From contig JASJOG010000457.1 of assembly GCA_030142905.1 (NCBI GenBank), positions 1 through 64,000 on the forward strand: DNA of 64,000 nucleotides. The letters are read 5' to 3'. This DNA comes from Heliopora coerulea (lineage: Eukaryota; Cnidaria; Anthozoa; Scleralcyonacea; Helioporidae). Under the pieces are notes generated by a model. That model had not been told where the DNA came from and did no database searches. It saw only the letters and a list, made by a program, of their open reading frames with translations. Below, piece after piece: positions 33,837 to 45,955 of this stretch (position 1 is the first letter of the stretch; every line of letters starts with the position of its first letter). The position numbers were made by a program, and so were the translations under genes.

Positions 33837-36060
33837 TTACCATGCCCGACATTCAATGTGAAAGATTTTGAAAAGGGTAACTTGAAACCAGGGAAGGTAG
33901 CTGGAGAAGAAGAAGATGTGAGGGGTGAAACTGTTGAAAGTTGGCATGAAAGAGCAAGAGAGATTAGAAATAACAGTCGTTTTACGGCCGTTTTCCCTGC
34001 TTACGCAGGGTTTGCTGTCGGCTCTACCCAGCAGCCTCTTCCACCTCTCCCTATCCGTCGCATCTTCCCTTTTCAACCCGCACTCTCTCATGTCCCTTTC
34101 CACCACCTGGCTCCATGTCATTCTCGGCCTTCCCCGTCCTCTCTTACCTTCAACCTCAAACGACATGATCTTTTTCACCCAATCATCATCATCCTTCCGC
34201 AGACTATATCCCAACTATCTTAACCTATTCCGTTTCACGGCATCAGACATTTACTCAATCTCCATTCTTTCCTTCAGCTTTGCTCTCGACACTCTATCCC
34301 TCGGCGATACACCACACATCCATCTCACCATCCGTACATTCCGGTCTCCCACTCTGCTCCGCCGTCATGGCCCACGTTTCACTTCCATATATCATAGCAC
34401 TCTTCACACACGTCACATACAGCTTCCCCTTCAGTTTAAATGACACTTCCTTTCTTGTCAAGATCCCTGATAACTCCATAAACTTCCTCCACACACAATG
34501 CACCCTTGCCACGGATGCAGGATTCGCTCCTCCACCCCCATTCAGTATATCACCCAGCTAACAAAACTTTCCAACATTCTCTAAGTGAACTCCATTTCCC
34601 AGATCCAAGCTCTCCTCCACATTCCTATCCTCTTCATCACCTACTCTTTCACATGTCTTGCACACAAACGTATCCTTAACTCTAACCAGAGAGCCCTTCA
34701 CACCTGAGCATCAGTTGTGTACCCATCCATTGCATCTCGTACATCTGATGGAAATGCTCCCAACACCCTTTCCACATACCGTACATGGCAACGTCTCCAG
34801 TCTTTCAACATCACCACAATTCTTCCCTGACACCATCACATTTGTTTTACCAATGTTCACCTTCAACCCTTTCGCCTCCATGTACTGTTTCTACCTCAGC
34901 ACTTTCCCCTTAAGTTCCTCAATGCTCTCAGCCATCAGAACTAAATCGCCAGCATATAACAGCTCCCACGGCAGGCCCTCCCTAACGTCTTGCGTCAGCG
35001 CTTCCATCACAACCACAAACAGTAATTTACTCCGAACAAATCCCTGATGTACCCCCAACCTTCACCTCAAACTCCTCACTGTTTCCATGCTTCGTTTTCA
35101 CCATTGTTCTCGCTTTCTTATACATTATTATTATCGCTTTCACCAGCCATTTGTCAACCTCCAGCTTCCTCAATTCCCACCTAACCACTTCTCTTGATAT
35201 CCTATCCAATGCCTTCTCCAGATCCACAAATGCGTAATACAATAGTCTCTTATTTGCCAGAAACGTCTCCTGCATCAGTCGTACCACAAAGATCCCATCT
35301 GTCGTCCGCGTCCTTGGCATAAATCCAAACTGCCTGCCATTAATATTTACTTTCCCTACCAACCTTCTCTCCAGAACCCTCTTAAATACCTTCATTCCGT
35401 GTTCTAACAACTTTATTGTCCTATGTGCCCCACACTCCGATTGGTCACATTTCACCTTTTAAATGGGTACTCAGCTCCCAGTCCTTCAGTATCTTTTCCT
35501 CGTCCACTACCATATTGCAGATCTCTGTCATCTTCACCCCTACCTGACTAGCTGCACGGCTAATCTCACCCACTAATTCCGTCGGACCTCCTGCCTTCCT
35601 GCTTTTCATCTGCCCTATCGTCTTCTCTACTTTCATCTCTGTGATAAGCTCTCTTGGTCCTTCAACTATCCTACACTCAACAATTCCATCCCAATCATTC
35701 TCTTCATTCAACAATTGCTCTATATACTCCCTCCATCTCTTCTTTATTATCTCCGGTTTCATATTTAGATTTCCACTCTTATCTTTCAGGCAGTTCACTC
35801 CAACCATATCCTGCCTTTCTTAAACATAGATTTCTACCCTTCTTCTGCGTTGAGCTTTTCTCCTACTCTCTTTCTCTCCCACTGCTAGGCCTGGGCAACT
35901 GCTTTCTTTGCAATCTTCTTTGCTGCAACATACTCCTTCAACACTGCCTTTTCTGCAGCAGTACCCTTTACCCGACACCATGCCTTGAACTTCGACTTCT
36001 TCTCATTCACCTTCTTCTCAACCTCTTCATTCCACCACCATGTTTGCACATGCCTTGGTG
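33837..36060 (-). mobile_element. Non-LTR retrotransposon (RTE-like), decayed RT with C-terminal Cys motif
   Basis: Minus strand, 5' to 3': 'KAWCRVKGTAAEKAVL' (about 35980), 'KDKSGNLNMKPEIIKKRWRE' (35780), then RT motifs 'GRQFGFMPRTRTTDGIF' (35320), 'YYAFVDLEKALDRISREVV' (35220) and 'GTSGIC' (35045). After a break come a Cys/His cluster ('CTVCGKGV', 'CNGWVH', 'CSGVKGSL', 34690-34800), 'YGSETWAM' (about 34350) and a C-terminal 'GKRGRGRPRMTW' (about 34130). The YADD motif lies in a broken frame near 34945-34970. The RT style is RTE/CR1-like and the exact clade is unsure. Open frames on the plus strand here are shadows. Confidence 0.8.
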
Positions 36061-37466
36061 GTCCTTAACAAGAGGATGGAAAACTGAAAACGTTTGGAAC
36101 ATGGGCGAAACTGGAGCCTTTTGGCGCGGATAGCCTGAGAAGTCCCTGAGTGAAAAAGAGAGACGATGCAGTGGTCGCAAGAAGGCAAAGCAACGGAATA
36201 CTTGAGCTTTCTTTGAGAATGCTGCTTGAGAAAAAGATCCCATAGTCATTGGAAAATATGCCAGGCCCAGGTGTTTTAAGACTTTAAAAGATGTCAAATA
36301 GCCGTATAAGTGTCAGTATTTTTCAGACCCAAAAGCTTGGATGAACTCTGAAATTTTGAACTCGATTTTGTCTAAGTTAAACCAGCGCTTGCTCAAAGAG
36401 AAGAAAAACATCCTTTTGTTCATGGACAACGCACCATGTCATCCACCAAGTCTTGAAAGAATGTTCTCCAATATCAACATAATGTTTTTGCCCAAAAACA
36501 CAACATCTAAGACCCAGCCACTACACGCCTGAATTATCACTAACTAGAAAGTAAAGTACAAGAAACGTCTTATCGAATATGTGCGTTTCAGAGCAGATGG
36601 GTCGACTAACGCATCAGAAATAGTTAAGTCTATGAATATTCTATTAGCCGTTGAATGCGGAAGAGAAGCATGGAAAGAAGTATCTAGCAGCACAATAAAA
36701 GTGCTTTTAGACCATGGGAATGTATCCACAAGATCCAGTCTTCGAAGACGATCCTTTCGAGGGAGAAGAGCTTCATGACCTGCAAAATCTTATCTACCGA
36801 TTTGAAACACCATGAACAGCGAATGAATTTATCGCGGCTGAAGATGAAATTGAACTTTGTTCTGATTTAATTGACAGCTCGAATCCGAATTGGAGGGATG
36901 ACGTGTGTCAAGATCTACTTTGCGGCAACGAAGAAGGCAAACTTCTCATCGCAGCAGAACACGAACCAGCAGTAGAGGAATAAAATGCTGAATATAATCT
37001 GGATGCTAAGCAGCTGTCTATTAAAACAGTGAGAGAGGCTATACAATCCGGAGTTGCGCTTGGAGATTTTGCCCAATACAATGGACATGAAGAACTCGCA
37101 TTAGCCATTTCCGGGGTGAATGACTAGCTGAGCCAAATCAAACTTAGCAGGCCGTAGCAACAAACACAACTCAAGGACTATATTTCTGCGCTCTAGCTCT
37201 GTCTGAACATTTTCTCTGCCAAATTTGTTAAATTTACATTGAAGTTACAAATACTGTTATTTTGTGTTCATTTTTCTCTTATAAAAACTTAAAAAATACA
37301 AAATGCATGACTTAGGACAGCGTTTTCAACTCTTTGATAATTGATTTATTTACATATGTTAAACTATTAATGACGGATAAGCCGTGGGATAAATTTTGTG
37401 TTTGACCTGCGTTAAGCGGTCACTCGCTCAATCTCAGAAGGTGACCGCTTAATACAGGTTCGACTG
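36061..37466 (+). mobile_element. Tigger/pogo DNA transposon remnant with dead DDE transposase
   Basis: Plus-strand DDE_1 transposase pieces: 'ENVWNMGETGAFW' (36090), 'PIVIGKYARPRCFKTLKDVK' (36240-36295), 'MNSEILNSILSKLN' and 'ILLFMDNAPCHPP' (36410-36445), 'FLPKNTTSKTQPLHA' (36488-36531) and 'ASEIVKSMNILLAVECGREA' (36610-36670). In Tigger transposases the first and third acidic positions are WNMDETG and QPLDAG. Here they are Gly and His, so only the middle Asp (MDNAP) remains. The right terminal repeat ends 'acaggttcgactg' at 37466, which is the inverse of the Tigger CAGTCGAACC end. The 5' half is replaced by the LINE ending at 36060. Confidence 0.82.
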
Positions 37467-37489
37467 CACTTTGTAAATAACGAGATAAT

Positions 37490-38390
37490 TATAAAGTTAC
37501 TCGTAAACAAGTTTTTCAATTAAATTTGAGACAATAGACAAGACTGATATTGGTCTTCAATTTCCACAATCCTCTCACTTTTCTGATTTATAAATTGGTC
37601 CCGTCTGTGGCGTAGGAAGCGAGGCAACTTAGGAGGCCCGTGAACAAAATTTTAGTTCAGGGTGGGTGTTTTATGTTGATGTTTTAGTCGCCTATATTGC
37701 TGACAATACTGGAACAATTCTTGCAATTTTACGTCTATGGTAAAGCTCATTACATGTTCAGAAGAAAGGAATGTACTGCAGTGAATTACTGATTTACGAA
37801 TTAAAAGAGTAAATACAATTATAAAATCTCGTGGCTTTTTTAACCCTTGTGACGGATATTAGAAGTTACCATAAATTTATCTCCGTGCAACTCTAAATTA
37901 TAATAAAGTATCAACCATCATTAAAACTATGTGCAGTACATTAGATTTTTAAATATTTTTTATTCTAATTTTGAAATGCAATTACGTGCGATAGAAAAAA
38001 TTAGAAAAGAATTTCCATAGTGTCACCATAACTGTTTCTAAGGCGGCCGACCAATATTGCGGCCCCTCTTAAAATAATGTTAGGGGGACCGATCCCCCAT
38101 GGCCCCCCTGCTTCCTACACCACTGGGTCCCACACAGGTATTCGCTCAGTCTTTTGGAAAAATGCACCCAGTAAGTGATTCAAAATATGTGATAAGAAAG
38201 GGGCCACAACTGAGGCTGAGTCTTATCATAATCGTGCGAATTTTTTTCAAGGCCAAAGGTCTTGTTTGAACTGATATTTTTCAATGCTTTGAATACTTTT
38301 GCATCTGTTATGAATATAAACTGAAATTCACTGCCTACAAACTTCACAAAATCATTGAAACTAGAAGTCGAATTTTAAGAATAAGAAACG
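37490..38390 (-). mobile_element. CR1-like LINE RT fragment, split by a hAT MITE
   Basis: Reading the minus strand on both sides of the insert at 37605-38125 gives 'FVGSEFQFIFITDAKVFKAL' and 'ISSNKTFGLEKNS' (38340-38240), then 'GCIFPKD' (about 38165). Across the insert come 'GPIYKSEK' and 'RPISVLSIVSNLIEKLV' (about 37600-37510). This is the early RT region of CR1-type LINEs (NKA.GLDK, PIYKSG, NYRPISVLP). It carries stops and frameshifts. Confidence 0.65.
37605..38125. mobile_element. hAT-type MITE with 8-bp target duplication (6 of 8 matching)
   Basis: Ends are 'ctgtggcgtaggaagc' (37605) and 'gcttcctacaccactg' (to 38125). Flanks are ggtcccgt (37597-37604) and ggtcccac (38126-38133). The two mismatches are transitions. 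It interrupts a LINE RT reading frame. The 521-bp body is AT-rich and non-coding. Confidence 0.7.
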
Positions 38391-40661
38391 GAGGTGGAAC
38401 GAAGAGATTCCCGAGACGGAGTTGAACCTTTTCGAAGATGGAAAGATCAGTTCAGTGACCTGGAATCGTTTAGCCTTCCTCGATTTCATCGATCAGTTCC
38501 TGCCTCACCAGTTAACACTTAAGCTTACCTCTTTGGCGATGCATCCGAATCTGCTTTCTGTGCTGTCACCTATTTCCGTTTCCTGTACGACGATGGGTCG
38601 ATCCAGTGTTGTTTCGTGATTGGAAAATCTCGAGTTGCGCCTCTTCGACAGCTGAGTATTCCGCAACCCGAGCTCCAAGCCGCATTTATGTGTGCTCGTT
38701 TGTCGAAAGTTTTGAAGGAAAACCACACGTACGAGATTGACTCTTGTCACTTGTGAAGAGATAGTCGCACCGTCATTGGACGGATCAACAATACAAGTCA
38801 CCGTCACCCAGCATTCATTGCCAACCGTGTGGCAGAGATCCATGATTTGACGAACCCTGAACAGTGGCGACACGTACCCAGCCGGATAAACGTGGCTGAC
38901 GATGGAAGTCGTTGATTGCATGCATTAGACATCCGTTTTAGTTCTCGATGGTTAAATGGGCCGGCTTTCCTATCTCAACCTGAAGGATTTTGGCCACAGC
39001 CAGACAACATCGCCGATGAGGAAAACGTTGCTGACTCAGTAGGTTGAACGAACGCCACGGCCCTAGCACCCGTTTACTTCCTCGACCCAAACCGTTTCTC
39101 ATCCTGGGATGGACTCTTCCGAATTACCTCGTTGGTCTTATGTTTTCTGAGGAATTGTCGACGCCCGAAAAAGAATTGTAAGGTTGGACATCTCAGCCTC
39201 CCCCGAACTAAGTGGAACTAAAGAAACCTGGATAAAGAAGTCGCAGAGAGAAGCCTTCTCGTCAGAAATTATGTGCTTAAATAAGAAGACACGGGCACCC
39301 AGGCCGAACCGTATCCTGACGTTGCCTCGTTTCCCAGATTCGGAGGGAATCCTACACGCTGGGGGTCGCATTTCGAAAGCTCCCGTGTCATATGCGACTC
39401 GCCACCAAAATTATTCTTTCACCCAAATGTCATATCACGAAATTATTGATAACTAACTACCACCAATACTCCCACCATGAAGGCAACGGACACGTTCACC
39501 ATGCCATTCAACTGGAATTCTGAATACTTAACTACCGTGCGACCATCAGCCATCTCATATATCGATGCCCATACTGTCGACGACGCAGAGTACTGCCTCA
39601 AGTACCGATCATGGCCGATATAACGGCAGCCCAACTCGTCGGGTATTTCCCTCCTTTCTTAGGTGTCAGATTAGATTATTTCGGACCGTTTGCTGTAAAA
39701 TGGTTGCGAAAGGCCGCGAAGTGATTATGTTGCCTTTTCACGTGCCTGGTAAACCGTGCCATGCACATCGAGGTTGAAACATACCCTGGAGAATGATTCT
39801 TACATCATGACCCTGCACAGGATGATCTCCAGACGGGGCAAGCTGCATGTTATCCACTCAGATAATGGTACAAACTTCGTGGGCGCCGAGAAAGAGTGAC
39901 GCATCTTCTTAGACCAATGGAGTTACCACCAAATCAATTCATTGTTGCAGGAAGGCATCGAATGGTGTTTCAACCCACGGTCCGCCCCACATTGTGGCGT
40001 AATTTGGAAACGCCTTGTGAGGTCGTGCAAACGAACGATGCGCGCCATCCTTCAGAATCAGATGGTCACCGACGAAATCCTCTTGACCATCGTAAAGGAA
40101 GTCGAATCCTTACTCAGTGGCCGTCCTCTGACGCATGTTAGCACTCACTTGACTGACGAAGAAGTCTTTACGCCCAATCACTTCCTGTTGGGATGCCCGA
40201 ATCCAAACCTGCAACCCCATGTCTTTGTGGATAGAGAAGTCTCAAGCAGGAAACGATGGCCCCAGGCTCTAGTACTGACCGTCCACATTTGGAAAAGGTG
40301 GCTTAGAAACTACGTATTTTCCCTCATGGAATCAGGAAAATGGACAAAGGATGTGAGGAATCTCGAGAAAGGCGATGTTGTGCTCGTGGTAGATCCACAG
40401 TCCCCTCGTGGAGTGTGGCCGTAAGGCCGTGTCATTCGTCATATAGTAGGTAAAAACAGAGTTGTCCGAGCAGCTGAGATGAAGACCAAGATGGGAACCA
40501 TGGTGCGACCGGTAGCGAAGCTTGCACTTCTTGAAGAAAGCGTCGAAACTGCGCAAGTGGACATGTCCGCCTCCGAGAATGAGGACGAACACGGAGCCGG
40601 CTGTGCTCCGCTTGCACATCGTAGACACTATTTTCTTTGTTTTGTATTTGGTAGCATTTAA
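38391..40661 (+). mobile_element. BEL/Pao LTR retrotransposon, RNase H and integrase region, decayed
   Basis: Plus strand in order: 'WNRLAFLDFIDQFLPH' (38450-38510), an RNase H-like 'LFGDASESAFCAVTYFRFL' (38528-38585), 'VAPLRQLSIPQPELQAAF' (38632-38685) and 'PSRINVADDGSR' (38877-38912). The integrase reads '[16 protein letters not shown]' (39851-39897), 'CFNPRSAPHCGVIWKRLVRS' (39965-40025), 'EVESLLSGRPLTHVS' (40099-40143) and 'TPNHFLLGCPNPNLQPHVF' (40169-40225). A C-terminal 'GDVVLVVDPQSPRG' (40372-40413) closes it. These are BEL/Pao motifs. Stops and frameshifts occur throughout, and no LTRs were identified. Confidence 0.85.
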
Positions 40662-41042
40662 TCTAATGGTATTTCCGAACAATAACACTTGCACTTTAAT
40701 TCATCGCACCCTAGATTAATGTAATTTGCTTTAACCAATAGCGCACTTGCTGTTAGTTTCTTGGGCGTGATCCCTGGTCGAAAGGTATTTTGTTTTTTTC
40801 GCCCTTTTGTTTTTTTCGTCTTTTTTTTTTCAAAAACAATATAAACATATAATACAAATCTTTATCCAAACCTTTACAGCTGACAAAGAAGTTTATGTAC
40901 GATTTAGGTTTTTAAATAATATTTTCCGTAAAAGTATTTATATAAAAAAGACCTGTTATTTAAAAATAAACAAGACGTTGACAATAAAGGCATATGAGCA
41001 TCGAAATTCTTTTAGTAATATTCTTTTTTTCGCATTCTGCAG

Positions 41043-41090
41043 AGGTCGTTAAAGAAATTAAAGAAGAAATATCTGAAAGTGCAAGAGCAG
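41043..41090 (+). CDS. 48-nt phase-1 exon
   Basis: The acceptor 'tttttttcgcattctgcag' ends at 41042 and a GTAAAA donor starts at 41091. The reading with one upstream base is 'EVVKEIKEEISESARA' then G. It is 48 nt with symmetric phase 1 and starts like 58976 (EVME) and 33152 (ENVK). The composition suggests a charged helical linker. Confidence 0.6.
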
Positions 41091-43370
41091 GTAAAAATTT
41101 GTTAGTACTACGTATAAATGTGGCGTTTATTTTCTGGCTATATAAGTATGCACGGCTACGGTTGGTGGTTAACCAGGTATCCGTAACAAAATCTTGGCAT
41201 TTTAAAGGTCACTACCTCCCTTTAACTCAACAAACCATTTTCTTGCATGTCAAAAGATTTTAAAATGTCGTGAATGTAAACGATCTATGACGATATCCCA
41301 CATCTGATATTCACACTTCAACAGCATGTTTTCCATTAAATCAATACGGCATGTTACATAAACTGGTGTGATATAGTACTTCTTTAAAAAAGGCTATTGA
41401 AAAAACCTGTAGCGTTGCCTGTGTCCCAGCATTTTTGTTACGGCTTCCAAAGCGTAAGGATATTTTTTCATTTACTTTTCCCGTGATAAAACTATTAGTA
41501 AAAATACTTCTGACATTTTGAATGTTTGAATTAAATGTCATTGAGTTGAGCGCAAAAACGCCTTGACTTCTCCGCAAATTTAGACTTAGTTTCAGGAGTA
41601 GTTTTAGGAGTTGCTTTTCTTCGAAGAATTCAATTAAAAACAAAATAAGTGAATATACATGAATGTTAAGTAAGCATTCATGCGTTCATGGAGCAAAACG
41701 AGATCAAAAGAAAATCTCACGAAAACAAAAATTCCTCAAAAATAACGAATAGAACGAACCAAATACTGTATAAAATAGTTTGCTTTTTTTGTAGAACTGT
41801 CGTTATCGGCCTTTGATTAAAACAACTTTAGCTTTGGCCATTGTTACCAATCAATTGTTACCAATGTTATTTGAATATTCTATATTGTTTCCAAGATGTC
41901 TAAATGTCCATTAATTCTTTCCTTGCGGAAGCTCACCCCTTGACGAGTAAAGTCGTGTAGCGTAACTAAGAGTGAAATAACACAAGCTCTATCTTGCTGC
42001 AAAAGATTTAAGAACGTATCTTCTTGTTGGTCAACAAGTCGCGGACACGCAATAATACGACTCATAGGTAACTGTGGCGAATGCAACTTCCGTTCCGTTT
42101 CTTTCGCCAATCTAGCTTTTCCAAACCACCCTATCATCGCAACATGTTTCATGTTGACAACAGTCATGTTTAACATGCTTTTAAATTTATATTAGAACAT
42201 TCAGTACACTTACTTTGGTCATTTCTAAAAGTTATACACTGAGTACGAGATGTTTAAGTGATACCGAGGTTTAAGATATATAACCTCCTTATATCACCAT
42301 TGGTGCATGAGGTTTTTGAAAACTAAGTTAGCAAAGTTTGCAATTGGCTGGTCTCCGTTGACATTTCGTTCCAGATATTTCCATTTTCTAGGGTATAAGA
42401 CCAACAGATGTTAGGATATGGTTGTAGGGAATATCGAACGTTTCCAAACGAAGTATTGATCGCGATTGTGGTGGATTAAAGGTGGGGGGATGGGGGGAAT
42501 TTTGGGATTGTGCCGGCGGCTCCGCGCTTTTTGAAGCCCAGCACAATTTTTGGGGGTCTCACACTTTTTGATAATGATAATGATGATGCTATTTTGCCAG
42601 GGAGCTCACATCACCAAAGTGTTTTTCAGCGAAGCCCTGATTATCAGTGGCGTGTATATAGGGAAGCAGGGAGCCGACCGCCCTCCCGCCGGAAATTTCC
42701 GTCGGAAAATTTAGAGCTTGTCGGAAAATTTCAGGGAGGATACCTTACTATATTTCGTTCGCTTAGAAGTCAAAAAAACCTTCAGGATTTGAAATGTCAA
42801 AAATTGGACATTTGTACACCATAGAAATGATACAATATTACGGTAAATGAAAATTTGAAACTACTTTAAACGTCTTTTACCTAAACCGAATGCAAAAAAA
42901 CCAAACGTTTTCTTTTGAAATATGGCAACTGTCTGCCTATAAATTAGCATTAGATAATTCACTCCTCGAGGATCGTGTTGACAGATGCCTAACAACGTAA
43001 AGTTTCGCCCAATAAACTTCAGCGTTTTAACTTTGAAACAATGCGTTAATTTACGCACAGCGCACAGTCAGTTGGAAATGCAGTAGTGCAAACATAGGGA
43101 AACCGTGTAATCAAAATAGCCTATAAAATTGTTGGTAACATTTTATGTTCTGAAAAGAAGCCAGTCAATGCTAGTTGGTTGGCGCCGCTATGTCCGCGTA
43201 CGACAGCCAAGGCTAGACTGCTGTTACTAATTTTCAACTCTAAATGACAAATAAAAATGCGTTTGCCGTTTGTTCAGGTAAACCGATTTAGGCTAACTCC
43301 TGTAGGAAATTTTTCATATCTCGCCCCCCCCCCCCCTCCAGAAATTGTTGTATACGCAGCTGCTGCTGCT
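41091..43370. other. Intron or intergenic DNA with a possible hAT end
   Basis: The minus-strand open piece 41880-42176 (ATG start, 98 codons, 'FGKARLAKETERKLHS') is not recognised. Around 42479-42790 there is a G-rich repeat and 'cagtggcgtgtatatag' at 42649, a hAT-like left end without a matching right end in view. A poly-C run lies at 43324-43337. Confidence 0.4.
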
Positions 43371-43411
43371 GATTATTATTATTATTATTACTATTATTAT
43401 TATTGTTATTA
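43371..43411. repeat. (ATT)n microsatellite at LINE 3' end
   Basis: Imperfect (TTA)n tract. On the minus strand it is the (AAT)n tail of the LINE body beginning at 43412. Confidence 0.9.
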
Positions 43412-45955
43412 TGTTTCTATTAACCAGTTCATATTCTGGCCATCATTCCCTCCCACCAAATATTGCTGGGAGATAACCGAGGTACATGTGTTCCCATTGG
43501 TTCACACTAAAGCTGACGCGCTTCGGCTGTACGTTCACTACTCTGGCTGTACCATTCCGCGAAGCACTTTCCCAATTATTGTTTCCCCCTCAGAAAGCAC
43601 CGTCTGCTGTATTGTACTGACTATCCTAATCACACTGTCCAGATCTCCATTAATCTTCCTCACTGCTCTGGTTGCATCTTCGCCACCAACTCCCAGGCAT
43701 CCAATTATTACTGTCACTACTTCCACTCTGTATCTTCTCTTTTCTTTGGTTCTGAATGCCAGCTGCTGATACTTCTGTAACTTCGTTCTCGTCACTTCCT
43801 CGATTTTATGCTCTTGAAAGGCATGACATGTCCACTAACTAGATCTTCCTCGCTTTCTCGTCCTCTAATGTCAAGTCTGGTATGCGTGCAGAGCTGGTCT
43901 TTCTCATCCTATGCTCCAAGTCCCAACACAACTTGAACCCGTTCTCCTTTAGGACATGGCCTTTCTCCCATCTAACAGTGTACCATGCCGTATTGGTAGG
44001 GAGAAGTTCTCTCTCAACGGCCCAACTAACAGCCAGTACCATCAAAGCATTGTTGTGGCCAGCGAGATACTGGGTTTCTGCCAGAATCTCACACCCTGCA
44101 AGCAGGTGTTGAACGGTTTCATCAAACTTCTTGCACAATCTACATTTTCCGTCCCCGCCTTCTATCCCACGCAACACGCTCCACTTCCGAGTGTCCACCA
44201 TCTGCTCCCGTAAATCCATGATTCCAGTCGTCTTCTGCGATGTTTGTGTTCAACCACACAAGGTCTCTCGTTCTCCTGCCCTGCAAACACTTGACTCTGC
44301 ATACCCTTCTTATAATCATTCTTCAACTTCTCTGTATACCCGTTCTGCATTCCTTTCTTCAGCTCCGGCCAGCATCCTGCCCACTCTTTCTCCATCTTCT
44401 CACTACCTTTCCAGACTTCTTCCTCCTTAAATTCAACCTCCACTCCAACTTCACACAGCGCTTTTTGTGCTTCCCTCTTTAAGCTCTTGTATTCGCTGTT
44501 AGTCTCTCTCTTCCAAGCTATCCTTATCCAGCGACTCGTGCTACAAACCATGTACGTTGCCACCCGCATCTTTGTTTCCTTATAATCCTGCCGCAGGCTC
44601 TTCAAGCTGCGCCATCCATCCTGTCTCTTCAAGTAGAGCCTCTCATCACTTGCCTCTCGGCCTAGCATACCTCTCTTGCGTAGAATATCCTTCACCAACA
44701 TGTCAAGGTCATATAACTCCTGGGTGAACTGGCATACATTCATGGCATAGGCCGCAACCGGGATGACTCTGCAATTGATCACTCTCATGAGATTCTTATC
44801 ATACAGCTCAAGCTCTACGAGGCTCTCCAACCTCTTTCGCATTTCTTCCTTGATTCTTTGCGATACTTTTTCTTTGTTTATCTGCTTCCCTGTTCTGTTC
44901 CAAGGATTGTGCAGAAGTCATCCTTCTCTGGGTCCAGCGCCTTTGTCTCTTCTTCCAATATAGTCAGGCCCTCGCCTTTAGTCATCTTACCTCTTCTAAA
45001 TACTATCTCCGCACATTTCTTCACCCCTTACACTGCCCCTGTATCGTCGCTAGCTTTCACGATTATCTCGTTAGCAGCTTCCATTTGTTTATGACTTTCC
45101 TAGTGGGTCTTCAAGTCATCAATAAATAAGCTATGCGTCCTCTTCGTGAGTCTTTCACGAGAGGGTCCCATCCTATATCCTGTTGTTTCCTCCAGTAGTA
45201 TTGTAACTGGGACCTCAGTCAGACAAAATCCTACAGGCAAATAACTTTCCCCTTGTAAAAAACCATATCGTATTCTAATCCATCTACTCTGTACCTTCTG
45301 ATTTCCAGCATTCAACTCTAACCGTGTCTTCCAACTGCTCATCAATTTCTGTAGCACATTTATAAGCGGCTTAGGTACTCCCATCCAATCTTACACCATC
45401 ACCATCCAGTCATGGTGAACTTTGTCGTACGCTTTCCTGTAGTCGTAAAACGCGACTGCCAGGTCCCTCTTGTGTTCTCTCCCCCCTCGTCCATTATAAA
45501 CTTATCGATAAGTAGTTGGTCAACCGTACCCAACACTCCCTCTGAGGCTCCTAGTTGTCCTTCATCTCATATCGCGTTCCGTCGAGCATGATCTTTCATG
45601 TACCGTCATATCAAACCTGTGAAAAGCTTGTACGAAGTATTTAGAAAAGTTATCGGTCTGTGCTCTTCCTCAATAAACAAGTCCTCGGTCTTCGGTCAAA
45701 GGACTGTCCTGCCTAAAGTCACCCATTCGGCAATGCCCTCTGGATCTTCATTAAAGCTCTTTATTGTTCTTTCTAAAGCCTTCCAGGTTCCACTAAATTT
45801 CTTCCACCAGAAATTCTGGATTCCGTTAATACCAGGCGAGGTCCAATTCTTCCTCCTCTTTATAACTTTCCCAATGTTCTCCTCACTTATCTCGATGTCT
45901 TGTACATCCCTAATCTTCTCTCTCAATTCCTCCTTGATTTTCTCCATCCACGGTT
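43412..45955 (-). mobile_element. R2-superclade-like LINE (restriction-like endonuclease type), 5'-truncated
   Basis: Minus strand, 5' to 3': 'KNWTSPGINGIQNFWWKKF' (45860-45800), RT 'GFLQGESYLPVGFCLTEVPV' (45250-45200) with catalytic-site 'HSLFIDDLKTH' (45130), then 'YDKNLMRVINCRVIPVAAYA' (about 44800-44740). A zinc knuckle 'CRLCKKFDETVQHLLAGCE' (44150-44090) follows, then an endonuclease-like end 'RIPDLTLEDEK' (about 43870) and 'KYQQLAFRTKEKRRY' (43770). The CCHC plus PD...K style fits LINEs with a C-terminal restriction-like endonuclease (R2, NeSL, R4). Several frame breaks are present. Plus-strand frames here are shadows. Confidence 0.8.

Noticed and set aside
33858..36133. Several long plus-strand frames
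   Set aside because: They are antisense shadows of the minus-strand RTE-like LINE.
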